64,000 bases of DNA from contig JAXMEB010000003.1 of the NCBI GenBank assembly GCA_046348545.1, positions 682,001 to 746,000 of the forward strand, written 5' to 3'. Positions 16,388 through 25,210 of this stretch are shown here, one piece after another (the stretch's first letter is position 1; each line of letters starts with the position of its first letter). The notes under the pieces were generated by a model. It was not told the DNA's origin and made no database searches. It was given only the letters and a program-made list of their open reading frames with translations. The position numbers and the translations under genes were made by a program. The DNA comes from JAXMEB01 sp046348545 (GTDB lineage Bacteria; Pseudomonadota; Gammaproteobacteria; Berkiellales; Berkiellaceae).

Positions 16388-18330
16388 CAGAATTTCAATA
16401 TCTTTTTTAAACCTTTTTCGATTTCGTGATTAATTTTGTCATCTAGATTTTTAGGCTGCTCTGTAGGCGCCCCTTCACCAGCAGGTGTAAGCGGGGCGTC
16501 TTGCTTAAAAATCTTGTTAATCTGTTTATCAATTTGCTTTTTAATCTCATGCTCGATAACAGGTTTTGCCATCGCTTCAATGTCGGGCGTTACTTTCGGA
16601 TTATCCAATGGGCCTTTGATTTTGAGGGCAGCGGGAATACGGCCTTCCTTCACTTCACCTTGTTCATTCGTTTTATTTGCTACAACCGCATATTCAAGCG
16701 TTTGCTCGCTTAAGAAAATTTTTCCTTGTCCTTTTATCTTAAACTGAGGTGCGGTTAGGATAAGATCGTCATTTGCCAGAACGCCATGATGTGCAAAGAT
16801 TGTTCCGGAGAGATCACTAAATTGCGTTCGATGACTATCCTTGATATTCGGCATGGGTTGCTTCTTAATCAGCGCTTGAGCGCTCTGGTAGTAGTACGGA
16901 ATGTCAACGCCTTCCAAGTATCCATCTTTAACAATGATTTTGGCATTACCATTTAAACTGCGAATAAAACGATCTTGATTGAGTCCGGCGCTTCTGAGAT
17001 CGAACGTCATCTGAGCTCGTCCGGTCATTGGATGCTTGCCTGAGAGATCATCCAAAAAGGCTGCCAAATCAATTTTGAAGGCTTGCCCTAAGAATTGATA
17101 GTAAGGTTCATTGCTTTTAAGATCGACATAGACCGTGCCATTGAATTGACCTGAATAGAGTTTTGCAGAAATGGGGCTAAAGTCGAATCCTTGTCGCCCA
17201 ACCGTTTTAGTGGCCATCTGAACATCCGAAAAACGAAGATTCGCTACTTTCAGCGCATCAATTTTGAGTTGACCACTGATGTCATATTGTTGTGCCAAAC
17301 CAGGGGGTAAGAAGGTGGGGGTTGCTGCATAGGCCGTGGCGATTGGTGAAAAATGATACGCTGTTTTAGTTTGATAACGATCGAGATCTAGTTTATCAAC
17401 ATGAATATCAAAATTGAACCGTATCCTGTCAGCCAACTGAGTTGTAAGCATACCCGTTGCTAAGCTCTCATCGACTTTGAGAGACATCCCTTTTAGGCTG
17501 AAGGTGTTTGTTAAAATATTAGCAATGAGATTGCCGGTGAGGGTGGTTGCAATCGAGCGGCCATTCGCTGGTTTGAGGTTGAGTGAAGCCTCAGTGTTTT
17601 TTAATTCAATGTGACTTAAACTTTTAAAACGAAGCTGCCCTTTTAACTTAGTATCGGCGTTGAGCTTAATGGTTTTTTGTTGTTGTTGCATGAACCTGAA
17701 AGCCAGATCAACCGGAAATTCAGTTGCGCCAGGTTGGATGTGCTCTGTTTTAAAGGTGGCATCGCTGATCAAAAAGCGCTGGTTATTAGGTTGATCAATG
17801 TACTCAATTTGAGCCTTTTCTACATGTAGCTTTGCGATGCTGATATCAAATTCACTCGACTTTGAAGCAGTATCTTTCCGGTCCGCTTGATGCGCTGCGG
17901 TTGAGGCCTCGCTGATCCAGTTGGCATCGTTAGACCTGTTTTTCTCAAGGAATACTTTGATGCCCTTGATTTGAAGCGCATTAACCTTGACTTGCTTTTT
18001 AAGAAGCGGCTTAAACTCAATGTTGAGAGAGGTGCTTTGTACTTCGGCGAGTAGTGGTCTGCTAAAGTTAGCTTTGTTTTTGATTTCAATGTTTTCAGCA
18101 CTGAAAGCAATATTAGGAAAGAGGCTGAGTTTTAATTCGCCGTTAATATCAATCGTGTGACCAATTTGTTTGCTTACAGAGGTTGCGAGTAGCGACTTAA
18201 AATCATTAGGATCCAAGAAATGGGTAACCGCGATAACTGCGACGATAGCAATTAAAGCGAGGGTAAAGAAAATGCCAAAGATCCATTTGATGATTCTAAT
18301 CACAAGAAGCCCCATCCGATTCAGACGCAA
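16387..18330 (-). CDS. AsmA family outer-membrane-biogenesis protein
   Basis: A 647-residue protein with one N-terminal membrane anchor (about 10-36) and a long periplasmic part. DPNDFKSLLATSVSKQIGHTI is the AsmA N-terminal signature, and the AsmA_2-like domain follows near 440-580. The C-terminus is lysine-rich and helical. AsmA-like proteins are bridge-type lipid-transfer proteins that help phospholipids reach the outer membrane. asmA-mutY is a common gammaproteobacterial order, and here all three genes asmA, mutY and yggX overlap by one base. A second possible start lies five codons downstream (MGLLVIRI). Confidence 0.92.
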   Translation of the reverse strand: MRLNRMGLLVIRIIKWIFGIFFTLALIAIVAVIAVTHFLDPNDFKSLLATSVSKQIGHTIDINGELKLSLFPNIAFSAENIEIKNKANFSRPLLAEVQSTSLNIEFKPLLKKQVKVNALQIKGIKVFLEKNRSNDANWISEASTAAHQADRKDTASKSSEFDISIAKLHVEKAQIEYIDQPNNQRFLISDATFKTEHIQPGATEFPVDLAFRFMQQQQKTIKLNADTKLKGQLRFKSLSHIELKNTEASLNLKPANGRSIATTLTGNLIANILTNTFSLKGMSLKVDESLATGMLTTQLADRIRFNFDIHVDKLDLDRYQTKTAYHFSPIATAYAATPTFLPPGLAQQYDISGQLKIDALKVANLRFSDVQMATKTVGRQGFDFSPISAKLYSGQFNGTVYVDLKSNEPYYQFLGQAFKIDLAAFLDDLSGKHPMTGRAQMTFDLRSAGLNQDRFIRSLNGNAKIIVKDGYLEGVDIPYYYQSAQALIKKQPMPNIKDSHRTQFSDLSGTIFAHHGVLANDDLILTAPQFKIKGQGKIFLSEQTLEYAVVANKTNEQGEVKEGRIPAALKIKGPLDNPKVTPDIEAMAKPVIEHEIKKQIDKQINKIFKQDAPLTPAGEGAPTEQPKNLDDKINHEIEKGLKKILKF

Positions 18331-18367
18331 AGACTATCACTATATCACTGAGTGCTTGGAAAGGAAC

Positions 18368-18441
18368 TGGAGCGGGTGATGGGAATCGAACCCACGCTCT
18401 CAGCTTGGGAAGCTGATGTTCTACCATTGAACTACACCCGC
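18368..18441 (-). tRNA. tRNA-Gly (CCC)
   Basis: The minus strand forms GCGGGTG/CACCCGC as acceptor stem. The D arm is AGTTCAATGGTAGAAC, the anticodon stem TCAGC/GCTGA holds the loop TTCCCAA (anticodon CCC), and the T loop is GTTCGATTC. Discriminator T and an encoded CCA follow. The CCC isoacceptor reads GGG. Confidence 0.95.
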
Positions 18442-18548
18442 AAAGTGCAGGGATTATGGCAGATCGAGTTGAAAATGCAATCTGAGAATTTACATTTTGC
18501 CCTCCAACTTAGTACAATGCTGGTTTGTAATTTTATCGTTGAAACCAG

Positions 18549-19232
18549 ATGTTGAAACTAAGGACCGTTCGAAGTTTTGTGAGACGACAGGGGCGCATGA
18601 CCTCATCCCAGAAAGCAGCGCTTTCAGGCAGATGGGAGCGATTTGGGTTAACCTCTGAGTCAGGTAACTTGTCGCCAGAAGTAACGTTTGGCCGCAAGGC
18701 CCCACTTTGGCTCGAAATTGGCTTTGGCATGGGAGAAGCTTTCATAGGATGCGCTAAAGCGCATCCTGAGGTGAATTTGATTGGGGTTGAAGTCCACACG
18801 CCAGGTGTGGGGAGAACACTACATGCCCTTTCAGATCAGAGTTTAGACCACGTGCGCCTCTATCATGAAGATGTCAATTTGGTGCTTGATAAAGCAATTT
18901 TGGAAGATAGCTTAGATAGGGTGCAGATCTTTTTTCCCGATCCTTGGCCAAAAAAAAGGCATCATAAAAGACGTTTGATTTCAAAGGCGTTTTTAGATGT
19001 CATCGCTAAAAAACTAAAACCTAACGGCCTCTTATATCTAGCCACAGACTGGGAAGACTATGCTCAATGGATGCAGGATCACTTAAACGAGCATCCCGCA
19101 TTTGCGAATGCTTACCCAGAAACCGGAACGGTTCCACCAGAGAAAATTGATAGGTTTCATACCAAATTTGAAGATAGAGGCTTGAAACTAGGCCATGCTA
19201 TTTGGGATCTTATGTATTTAAGACTAAACTGA
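18549..19232 (+). CDS. trmB: tRNA (guanine-N7-)-methyltransferase TrmB
   Basis: A 227-residue SAM methyltransferase that makes m7G46 in tRNA. LEIGFGMGEAFI is the SAM loop. VQIFFPDPWPKKRHHKRRL is the diagnostic TrmB catalytic/tRNA-binding motif, and LATDWEDYAQWM follows. The N-terminal RTVRSFVRRQGRMT fits the family start, so the ATG at 18549 is taken although no strong ribosome-binding site precedes it. Confidence 0.96.
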   Translation: MLKLRTVRSFVRRQGRMTSSQKAALSGRWERFGLTSESGNLSPEVTFGRKAPLWLEIGFGMGEAFIGCAKAHPEVNLIGVEVHTPGVGRTLHALSDQSLDHVRLYHEDVNLVLDKAILEDSLDRVQIFFPDPWPKKRHHKRRLISKAFLDVIAKKLKPNGLLYLATDWEDYAQWMQDHLNEHPAFANAYPETGTVPPEKIDRFHTKFEDRGLKLGHAIWDLMYLRLN

Positions 19233-19287
19233 TACTGAAGGGATCTTTTAATCATTTCTGATCAGTAGGCCATTGAGGGACGCCGTC

Positions 19288-21132
19288 ATGTTTGGTGTGC
19301 CAGGTTTTACACCTGATATGCTATTGGTTTTTTCGATCATCATTTTTGTGATGATTTTATTCATTTCAGATCTGGTCAGAGTCGATGTCGTCGCTTGTCT
19401 CATTATCGTTGTTTTAGGATTAACGAAGCTTCTTCCAAACGATTTACTCTTTTCAGGTTTCTCATCGGAAGCCGTTATTTCTTTAATTGGGATTATGATC
19501 ATTGGGCAAGGGTTAGAGAAAAGTGGCGTCGTTTCTAAAATCGCTCTCTATATGCTTCGCATCGGGGGTATGAATGAGAAACTCATTAGTTTATTGCTAA
19601 TGGGGGTGGGTGGTGTGCTCGCAGGCTTTCTGAGAAGTGTCGGTTCAGTTGCATTGTTTTTGCCCGTAATCACACGTATTAGGCGAACAACGGGTATTGC
19701 AAAGGCCAGACTATTAATGCCACTTGGATTTTGTGCCATCCTCGGTTCGACGTTGACTATGGTTGGAACAGGCCCCCTTATTTTGTTAAATGGGTTGCTT
19801 GCAAATGTTGGTGGTTTAAAAGATGCTAGCGGCGCAGATACCCCCCCTTTTGGGTTGTTTACTGTCCTCCCAATTGGTATCGCATTACTCATAGCGGGGA
19901 TGATTTACTTTTATTTCTTATCTCGTTGGCTACTCCCCAAAATTCCATTTAAGCCTTACCAAAACGGCGGGACTGTCGGATATTTCAAAAGAATGTATGG
20001 CATTGGTGGCGATTTTTGCGAGCTGCGTGTTCCAGTTTCAAGTCCATTAGCCAATGATACCCTGGAACAATGGGAGACCCTACTTGATCCCGATATTGTG
20101 GTCATTGGGATTAAAATAGGGAATACCCTCCAGGTTCCTCCTCTCAGAAAAACAGAAATTAAAGGCGGTGCAACGGTTGCCTGCATAGGGCCTCGCGAAA
20201 AGATTGATGCATTTGCTAAGAAATATGGCTTAAGAATTTCTCCTTATCTCACAGCATTCAAAGAATCCCTCAATCCCGCTCAAGCAGGTCTTTGTGAGGC
20301 AGTTGTCCCTCCGAGCTCATCATTGGTCGGTAGAGATTTAGCTAATTTACACATGCGTCGTAATTTTGCAGTTCAAGTTCTGGCTCTCATCAGAGGCGAC
20401 AAGGTCCGACGCGGTTCAGAAATGAGTGATACCACACTTCGACCAGGTGACACATTAGGCATGTTCTGTGAATGGGCTGCTCTATCAGAGCTTGAAAAGA
20501 ATCCAGATTTTGTGGTTGTGACAACTGATTTTCCACGAGAGCAATATCGTGAGGAAAAAATGGGTTTGAGTATGGCTTTTTTTATTCTCTCCATTTTGCT
20601 TGTTATGTTTAGCAATCTACCGGTCCCTATTTCTCTTCTTGTTGGCGCTCTGGGCATGATCTTTTCAGGGGTGCTCTCTATTGACGAAGCTTATGGTGCT
20701 GTGAGTTGGAAAACGGTTTTCTTGTTAGCAGGATTGATCCCCCTTGGAATTGCCGTTCAAACAACGGGTGCCGCAGATTGGTTGATTCAACAGATCTTGC
20801 CCCATATATCGAGCGTACCGATCATTGTGGTTCAAATTGGATTGGCGCTTCTAGCAACTTTTTTGAGCATGGTCATCTCCAATATTGGTGTAACCGTCAT
20901 CATGGTACCCTTGGCCGTTCAGATGGCCCTACAATTACACGCGGATCCCCGTTTATTTGCATTAATTATTGCGCTGAATGCGTCTAATTCATTCTTATTT
21001 CCAACGCATCAAGCGAATGCGCTGATTTCGGGCCCGGGTCGGTATCGTGTTGGCGATTTTATGAAGGCCGGCAGCGGCATGACCGTTATTTATATTGTGA
21101 TAGTGATATTGGGGTTAAACTTTATGTTCTAG
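19288..21132 (+). CDS. SLC13/DASS-type transporter with two RCK_C (TrkA-C) domains
   Basis: A 614-residue inner-membrane carrier. It has an N-terminal set of helices (about 5-210), two regulatory RCK_C/TrkA-C domains in the middle (about 225-310 and 325-410) and a C-terminal set of helices. SLC13-like motifs include ALNASNSFLFPTHQANALI near the end. Such proteins move di- or tricarboxylates, sulfate or related anions with sodium; the substrate cannot be read from sequence. The ATG at 19288 follows a GAGGGA site, better than the upstream TTG at 19273. The TAG stop lies inside an IS5-like terminal repeat, so the last residues may be set by that insertion. Confidence 0.88.
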   Translation: MFGVPGFTPDMLLVFSIIIFVMILFISDLVRVDVVACLIIVVLGLTKLLPNDLLFSGFSSEAVISLIGIMIIGQGLEKSGVVSKIALYMLRIGGMNEKLISLLLMGVGGVLAGFLRSVGSVALFLPVITRIRRTTGIAKARLLMPLGFCAILGSTLTMVGTGPLILLNGLLANVGGLKDASGADTPPFGLFTVLPIGIALLIAGMIYFYFLSRWLLPKIPFKPYQNGGTVGYFKRMYGIGGDFCELRVPVSSPLANDTLEQWETLLDPDIVVIGIKIGNTLQVPPLRKTEIKGGATVACIGPREKIDAFAKKYGLRISPYLTAFKESLNPAQAGLCEAVVPPSSSLVGRDLANLHMRRNFAVQVLALIRGDKVRRGSEMSDTTLRPGDTLGMFCEWAALSELEKNPDFVVVTTDFPREQYREEKMGLSMAFFILSILLVMFSNLPVPISLLVGALGMIFSGVLSIDEAYGAVSWKTVFLLAGLIPLGIAVQTTGAADWLIQQILPHISSVPIIVVQIGLALLATFLSMVISNIGVTVIMVPLAVQMALQLHADPRLFALIIALNASNSFLFPTHQANALISGPGRYRVGDFMKAGSGMTVIYIVIVILGLNFMF

Positions 21133-21211
21133 GGCGTGTCCCTAAAGTTTCAACCACACAAGTATTGCGACGACAGTTAATGCTGCCATGAACATTACTT
21201 TTGTTTTATCA
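21129..21211 (-). mobile_element. IS5-like left end: terminal repeat plus transposase C-terminus relic
   Basis: CTAGGGCGTGTCCCTAAAGTT (21129-21149) matches, with one mismatch and in inverted orientation, 23335-23355. Read on the minus strand, the inner sequence encodes YDKTKVMFMAAL...ILVWLKL and a stop at the edge of the repeat. This is the typical tail of an IS5-family transposase (YxKT followed by a hydrophobic stretch ending WLKL). It is cut off at 21212 by palindromic element P2. Confidence 0.7.
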
Positions 21212-21339
21212 TATACCCTTCACAGCTGAATTTTCGGGGTTGTTGCCTTCGCGATTCTCACCGCAGTCATGTACTTTGTGTACACTCCTGCGACTCGAAC
21301 GCTCGGCGCCTACCCGAAAAATCATCTGTTGTGCGTATA
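21212..21339. repeat. Palindromic element copy P2 (128 bp)
   Basis: Intact copy, same orientation as P1. On its left it truncates the IS5-like transposase relic. On its right it enters the YcxB-like gene, whose last residues and stop codon (THNR, TGA) come from the element. Confidence 0.95.
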
Positions 21340-21855
21340 AGTTTTGCAACTTTCGATTATAATACCTTTTTGTTTGAACAAATTTTTTAAATTATTTATG
21401 CGCTCTGGCGCTTCAAAGCCGTGAAAAGGTAGCCACAAAAATCGGGTTGAGGAAGTCGCTAAGATATAGCCATTTTTAATCTCATGACATTTTTTGATAC
21501 TTCGCCACTGAATATGACCTTCTTTTAATTTAGGACCGCCCCAAATGATCCCATTGGGCGAGAAAGTCATTTCAACTTGTTGATTGATGATATTTTGATT
21601 TTTTAAACGACGCTTAAACAACCAACGGTTAAATTTTTTCCTAAAAAAAATCCAAAATAAACAGAGTGCCATGACGCCTACTTCGTAATATTGAAGTTGC
21701 CCAAGCCAAATTTTAAGTCCCATGACCGTTAAAATCAGTAAGACGCCGATATTGATGGTTAGGATGCAAAACCGTGTAAAAGGTTTAAGTTCTAGAAATG
21801 TCGCGGTGACTTCCGTCATTTCAATCGGATCGATTTCGTAGCTTACTCTAATCAT
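21322..21855 (-). CDS. YcxB-like membrane protein
   Basis: A 177-residue protein with two adjacent transmembrane helices (about 30-50 and 58-74). A basic linker (FRKKFNRWLFKRRLK) follows, then a C-terminal beta-rich domain (VEMTFSPNGIIWGGPKLKEGHIQWRSIKKC...) typical of the YcxB-like family (a PH-like fold after a membrane hairpin). Function is unknown in the family. It overlaps hemW by 8 bases. Its final TYTHNR and stop codon are encoded by palindromic element P2, so the original C-terminus has been altered. Confidence 0.75.
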   Translation of the reverse strand: MIRVSYEIDPIEMTEVTATFLELKPFTRFCILTINIGVLLILTVMGLKIWLGQLQYYEVGVMALCLFWIFFRKKFNRWLFKRRLKNQNIINQQVEMTFSPNGIIWGGPKLKEGHIQWRSIKKCHEIKNGYILATSSTRFLWLPFHGFEAPERINNLKNLFKQKGIIIESCKTYTHNR

Positions 21856-23002
21856 TCTCAGGTATAAATAGTAACGTCAGATCATTTAAAAATTGATGTC
21901 CTAGCGCTGTGGTTTGAATCACATCAGTTGTTGGTCTGAGCCAACCTTTTGCCTGCGCTTGAATTAGGAGAGGCTCAATTGTTTCTAAGGGTAGGCCTGT
22001 CCGTTTTTCGAAGGTATCTCGTTTAATCCCTTGAGTCAATCTTAAAGCATTGAGCATGTACTCAAATACTAAATCGTCTCGCGATACAATATACTGCTTT
22101 GCAATAAAATCACGAGCTGGATCGAGATAAACTGCAGGGCTTCGGACGCGTTGCATACGATGGACGATGCCATCAAGGTCAGTGATCTTGCTATGTGCGC
22201 CGGCTCCAATCCCAAGATAGTCTCCAAATTCCCAATAATTCAGATTATGAATCGCGGGTTTTGTTCTATAAAATGCAGAGACTTCATATTGCTGAAATCC
22301 AACAGCGGCTAATTTTTGAAGACCAGCTTGAAAAATCGACCACTGTTCATCTTCATGGGGCAGCTGTGGTGGATGGCGATCAAAATAAGTATTCGGCTCT
22401 ATGGTGAGTTGGTACCAGGACAAATGGCTAGGCATGAATGAGAATGCCGTCTCTAAATCCTGTAGCGCATCCTCAACAGATTGCCCAGGTAAACCAAACA
22501 TAAGATCTAGATTGAAATCAGTGTAGCCGACTTCTTTTGCTGCATGGATGGCCGCGATCGCATCTGTCGATGAATGAATACGCCCAATTTGTAGAAGGCT
22601 TTCAGATTTGAAGCTTTGAACACCTATCGATAAACGATTGATCCCAATGTCTCGATATTGCTTAAATCGATTTTGATCGGAAGCACCAGGGTTCGCTTCT
22701 AAAGTGATTTCTACTCCTTTGGGTAATGGCCATACCCGATCAATGTCTGTCAGAAGAAGATCTAATGCTTCACCGCTGAAGAGACTAGGCGTGCCCCCAC
22801 CAAAAAAAATGCTATGCGCTTTTCTGCCACCCAACAAGGGTAATGATGCTTTCAAATCTATAAGAAGCGCTTCAATATATTCAGATTCTGGTAAGCCCTT
22901 GGTTAATGGATGACTGTTGAAATCACAGTAAGGACATTTTTTAATACACCAAGGTATGTGAATATACAACGATATGGGGAGTGAATTTGGAGTTAGTGGC
23001 AT
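21848..23002 (-). CDS. hemW: Radical SAM heme chaperone HemW (YggW)
   Basis: A 384-residue radical SAM protein. LYIHIPWCIKKCPYCDFNSH has the CxxxCxxC cluster ligands followed by the HemW-type C-x-x-F. FFGGGTPSLF and LSIGVQSF follow, and an HemN_C domain lies in the last 100 residues. HemW binds heme and delivers it to respiratory enzymes; it is not the anaerobic coproporphyrinogen oxidase. In enterics hemW follows rdgB as here, but in this genome the two are separated by repeats. Confidence 0.95.
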   Translation of the reverse strand: MPLTPNSLPISLYIHIPWCIKKCPYCDFNSHPLTKGLPESEYIEALLIDLKASLPLLGGRKAHSIFFGGGTPSLFSGEALDLLLTDIDRVWPLPKGVEITLEANPGASDQNRFKQYRDIGINRLSIGVQSFKSESLLQIGRIHSSTDAIAAIHAAKEVGYTDFNLDLMFGLPGQSVEDALQDLETAFSFMPSHLSWYQLTIEPNTYFDRHPPQLPHEDEQWSIFQAGLQKLAAVGFQQYEVSAFYRTKPAIHNLNYWEFGDYLGIGAGAHSKITDLDGIVHRMQRVRSPAVYLDPARDFIAKQYIVSRDDLVFEYMLNALRLTQGIKRDTFEKRTGLPLETIEPLLIQAQAKGWLRPTTDVIQTTALGHQFLNDLTLLFIPEND

Positions 23003-23071
23003 TAGACAAGTACAGCGAGTCGTCGATCTAGGTAAACGGAGAAGTATATACTCTGTGGTAATGCATTACCA

Positions 23072-23200
23072 TATACCCCTTCACAGCTGAATTTTCGGGG
23101 TTGTTGCCTTCGCGATTCTCATCGCAGTCATGTACTTTGTGTACACTCCTGCGTCTCGAACGCTCGGCGCCTACCCGAAAAATCATCTGTTGTGGGTATA
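23072..23200. repeat. Palindromic element copy P3 (129 bp)
   Basis: Intact copy with one extra C in the left TATACCC arm, in the 382-base gap between rdgB and hemW. The rest of the gap holds a hairpin repeat (23236-23294) and an IS end (23335-23355). No further gene is seen there. Confidence 0.95.
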
Positions 23201-23235
23201 TATAGACAAAGGAATCAGGCATGGTATAGTTTTTT

Positions 23236-23294
23236 CTGGATTCCCGCTTTCGCCGTGCCTACGCTAAAGCTTCGGCAGACTCGCGGGAATGACG
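23236..23294. repeat. 59-bp REP-like hairpin (GGATTCCCGC/GCGGGAATGAC)
   Basis: A stem made of GGATTCCCGC and GCGGGAATGAC encloses CTTTCGCCGTGCCTACGC and related sequence. A second copy at 57859-57917 differs at one base of 59. This is a dispersed REP-type sequence of the kind common in proteobacteria. Confidence 0.9.
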
Positions 23295-23334
23295 ACGTAG
23301 ATGTGCGATTTTAATTACATGTAGCGGCACTTGC

Positions 23335-23355
23335 AACTTTAGGGACACGCTCTAG
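23335..23355. mobile_element. IS5-like right terminal repeat
   Basis: The 21 bases are the inverted counterpart of 21129-21149 (one mismatch); the match weakens beyond GTT. The orientation is that of the 5' end of a minus-strand IS. About 40 bases of inner IS-like sequence remain before the REP hairpin. Confidence 0.65.
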
Positions 23356-23384
23356 TATAAGTTTTTTACGACGAGAATGAAACC

Positions 23385-24017
23385 TTAGTATACAAATTGA
23401 AGTTTATGGAGTAATTGGGACAATGCTTTTCCACGATGACTAAGCTGATTTTTGAGTTCCGGTTTCAATTCTGCTGCCGTCAGTTCTAGTTCAGGGATAT
23501 AAAAAATAGGATCATAGCCAAATCCACCTTTTCCTCTAGGTTCCGTCAAGAGAATTCCCTCCCAGGCTGCTTGACAGATAATTGGAATCGGATCGGCTGC
23601 GTGTTGAATCAAAACGATGGTTGCAAAAAATCGCGCTCGACGCGCTTCGCCTTGATAGGGCTTCATCAACTCAAGCAGTTTTTCAATGTTTTGTTCAGAA
23701 GTTGCTTTTTCGCCAGCAAAACGCGCGGAGTAGATCCCCGGCTGACCCTGAAGCGCTTCGACACAAAGACCAGAATCATCCGCGATAGCGGGGAGTTGAG
23801 AGGCTTTTGCAGCATGCCTTGCTTTTAAAATAGCGTTTTCAACAAAGCTCAAGCCAGTTTCAGGAATATCCTCAATCTTTAGCGTCGTCTGAGGAACGCA
23901 TTCAAAAGGTAGTGGACTTAAGATTTGTTGAATTTCTTTTAATTTTCCAGAATTGCTGCTTGCAAGTACAATTTTCAAAGTATTTTCCTTGTTTCCCGAT
24001 ATATTAAAATGACTCAC
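23385..24017 (-). CDS. rdgB: XTP/dITP pyrophosphatase RdgB
   Basis: A 210-residue HAM1/RdgB nucleotide-sanitising enzyme. IVLASSNSGKLKEIQQIL is the nucleotide-binding start. PAIADDSGLCVEAL, GQPGIYSARFAG and GKGGFGYDPIFYIP are also present, and it ends with an SHRGKALSQL motif. It removes inosine and xanthosine triphosphates. The first 13 residues before LKIVLASS are extra compared with the family. A TTG at LKIV, preceded by AAGGAAAA, could be the true start, so the ATG at 24017 is uncertain. Part of the ygg cluster. Confidence 0.95.
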   Translation of the reverse strand: MSHFNISGNKENTLKIVLASSNSGKLKEIQQILSPLPFECVPQTTLKIEDIPETGLSFVENAILKARHAAKASQLPAIADDSGLCVEALQGQPGIYSARFAGEKATSEQNIEKLLELMKPYQGEARRARFFATIVLIQHAADPIPIICQAAWEGILLTEPRGKGGFGYDPIFYIPELELTAAELKPELKNQLSHRGKALSQLLHKLQFVY

Positions 24018-24466
24018 CTAAAATAGAATAAGTGTTTCCCATTAGCTCATCAAAATTATCTAGGTCATCACGAAAAGCCCAGCCGGGAGGGCAATCAGCA
24101 ATTGAGTCGCAACGTATACCCTTCACACCTGAATTTTCGGGGTTGTTGCCTTCGCGATTCTCACCGCAGTCATGTACCATGTGTACACTCCTGCGTCTCG
24201 AACGCTCGGCGCCTACCCGAAAAATCATCTGTTGTGGGTATACATCATGAAAATTACCAAAGACATTAAAAATTTCCATAAGTTGCTCATCAGTTATTTT
24301 TGCACCTTCGGCATAAGCAGAAGACAGGATCTTGTTTATATAGTTCAAGGTAAGTATTGTTAATGACAGCATTTCGCCTTAGCGGATCATCTCCAACAGA
24401 TTCTAGTAATCGCTCTGTTTCAATTTTTTTTTGTTCCAAGGTTTTCAAAAATTTATCTGCATTCAT
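24004..24466 (-). pseudogene. Small unknown gene, frameshifted and carrying an in-frame palindromic element
   Basis: Two frames of one former gene appear to be present. From the ATG at 24464-24466 a frame begins MNADKFLKTLEQKKIETERL and runs about 45 codons; a one-base shift near 24330-24355 leads into a second frame (INKILSSAYAEGAKITDEQL...). In that second frame, element P4 adds about 43 residues (PQQMIFRVGAERSRRRSVH...). The host frame then resumes (CPPGWAFRDDLDNFDELM...) to the stop at 24004. If the shift is real the gene is broken; if it is a sequencing error it is intact with an inserted element. I do not recognise the family. It overlaps rdgB by 14 bases and follows the 24480 gene closely. 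Confidence 0.55.
24115..24242. repeat. Palindromic element copy P4 (128 bp), inside a coding frame
   Basis: A copy with a few substitutions compared with P1 (for example CACCTGAATTTTCGGG and GTACCATGTGTAC). It is open on the minus strand through its full length and lies between two parts of a small unknown protein. Confidence 0.95.
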
Positions 24467-24479
24467 GATACTTCTTATT

Positions 24480-25163
24480 CTAATTGCTATTTTTTATAGA
24501 GGCATTGTTTGAAAGATATATTCTTAGATTGTATTTGTCTTTTTCCGGCTTTAGATATGTATCACGTTCAACAAACAGTGTTATTCGATGGGTATCTTTT
24601 GTCCAGATCTGATATGTCTGAGCGGATCGTTTGCTCTCAGAAGTTGGTAATTTAAATGATATCCAACCTGAACGCTGATGTTGTTCCCAACCAGCTTCAT
24701 CTAAGCGTTTTACCCATTCGTCGAGGTAAGGTTTGAGTTCTGCTTCTGATTTGTAGTAAGCGGGCAGAAAGGGGGTAAAATTGATTTCTTTCCATATTTT
24801 TGTTTTTTGGTCAAAGGATGCTGAAAAATAATATGTTTCGTTCGCTTGAAAGCCTAGTTGATCATCTACTAGCGTGAATCTTTGAGGGCGCTGGTCTGAT
24901 AGGGGTATGCTAAGATATCTGATAGTTTTCTCGTCAAAATAGAGCATCGAGGAAAAGCGTATTGAATTGCTTGATTCAGCGAGTATCATTTCAGGTGTAC
25001 TGTTAAAACGAATGACTATGCCCGCGCCAGGATCGGGATTCCCTCTGATGCCAGGTCGTGACGGATCTACCTTTTGTACAAATCCCGTAAATGCGGAGCA
25101 GAAGAAAATCGTGCAGATTATGAACATGCTCAAAAAAATTTTATTTATTCGCATTTTTACCAC
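24480..25163 (-). CDS. Unknown exported protein
   Basis: A 227-residue protein with an N-terminal signal-type segment (KIFLSMFIICTIFFCSAFTGF) after a short basic start, then a soluble, probably periplasmic part. There is no clear lipobox. A few phrases (GWEQHQRSGWISFKLPTSE, then YQIWTKDTHRITLFVERD) look like a compact beta-rich domain, but I know no family. The start may be the second methionine (MRINKIF, 25154). The small broken gene downstream follows by 13 bases, so the pair may have been one unit. Confidence 0.65.
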   Translation of the reverse strand: MVKMRINKIFLSMFIICTIFFCSAFTGFVQKVDPSRPGIRGNPDPGAGIVIRFNSTPEMILAESSNSIRFSSMLYFDEKTIRYLSIPLSDQRPQRFTLVDDQLGFQANETYYFSASFDQKTKIWKEINFTPFLPAYYKSEAELKPYLDEWVKRLDEAGWEQHQRSGWISFKLPTSESKRSAQTYQIWTKDTHRITLFVERDTYLKPEKDKYNLRIYLSNNASIKNSN

Positions 25164-25210
25164 TGTAATTTGGCGTAAATAGGGGTTAAGAGTATATCAA
25201 TTTTTCAATC

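Noticed and set aside
23028..23222. Short minus-strand frame over P3
   Set aside because: Consists almost wholly of the element frame; flanks show no protein-like sequence.
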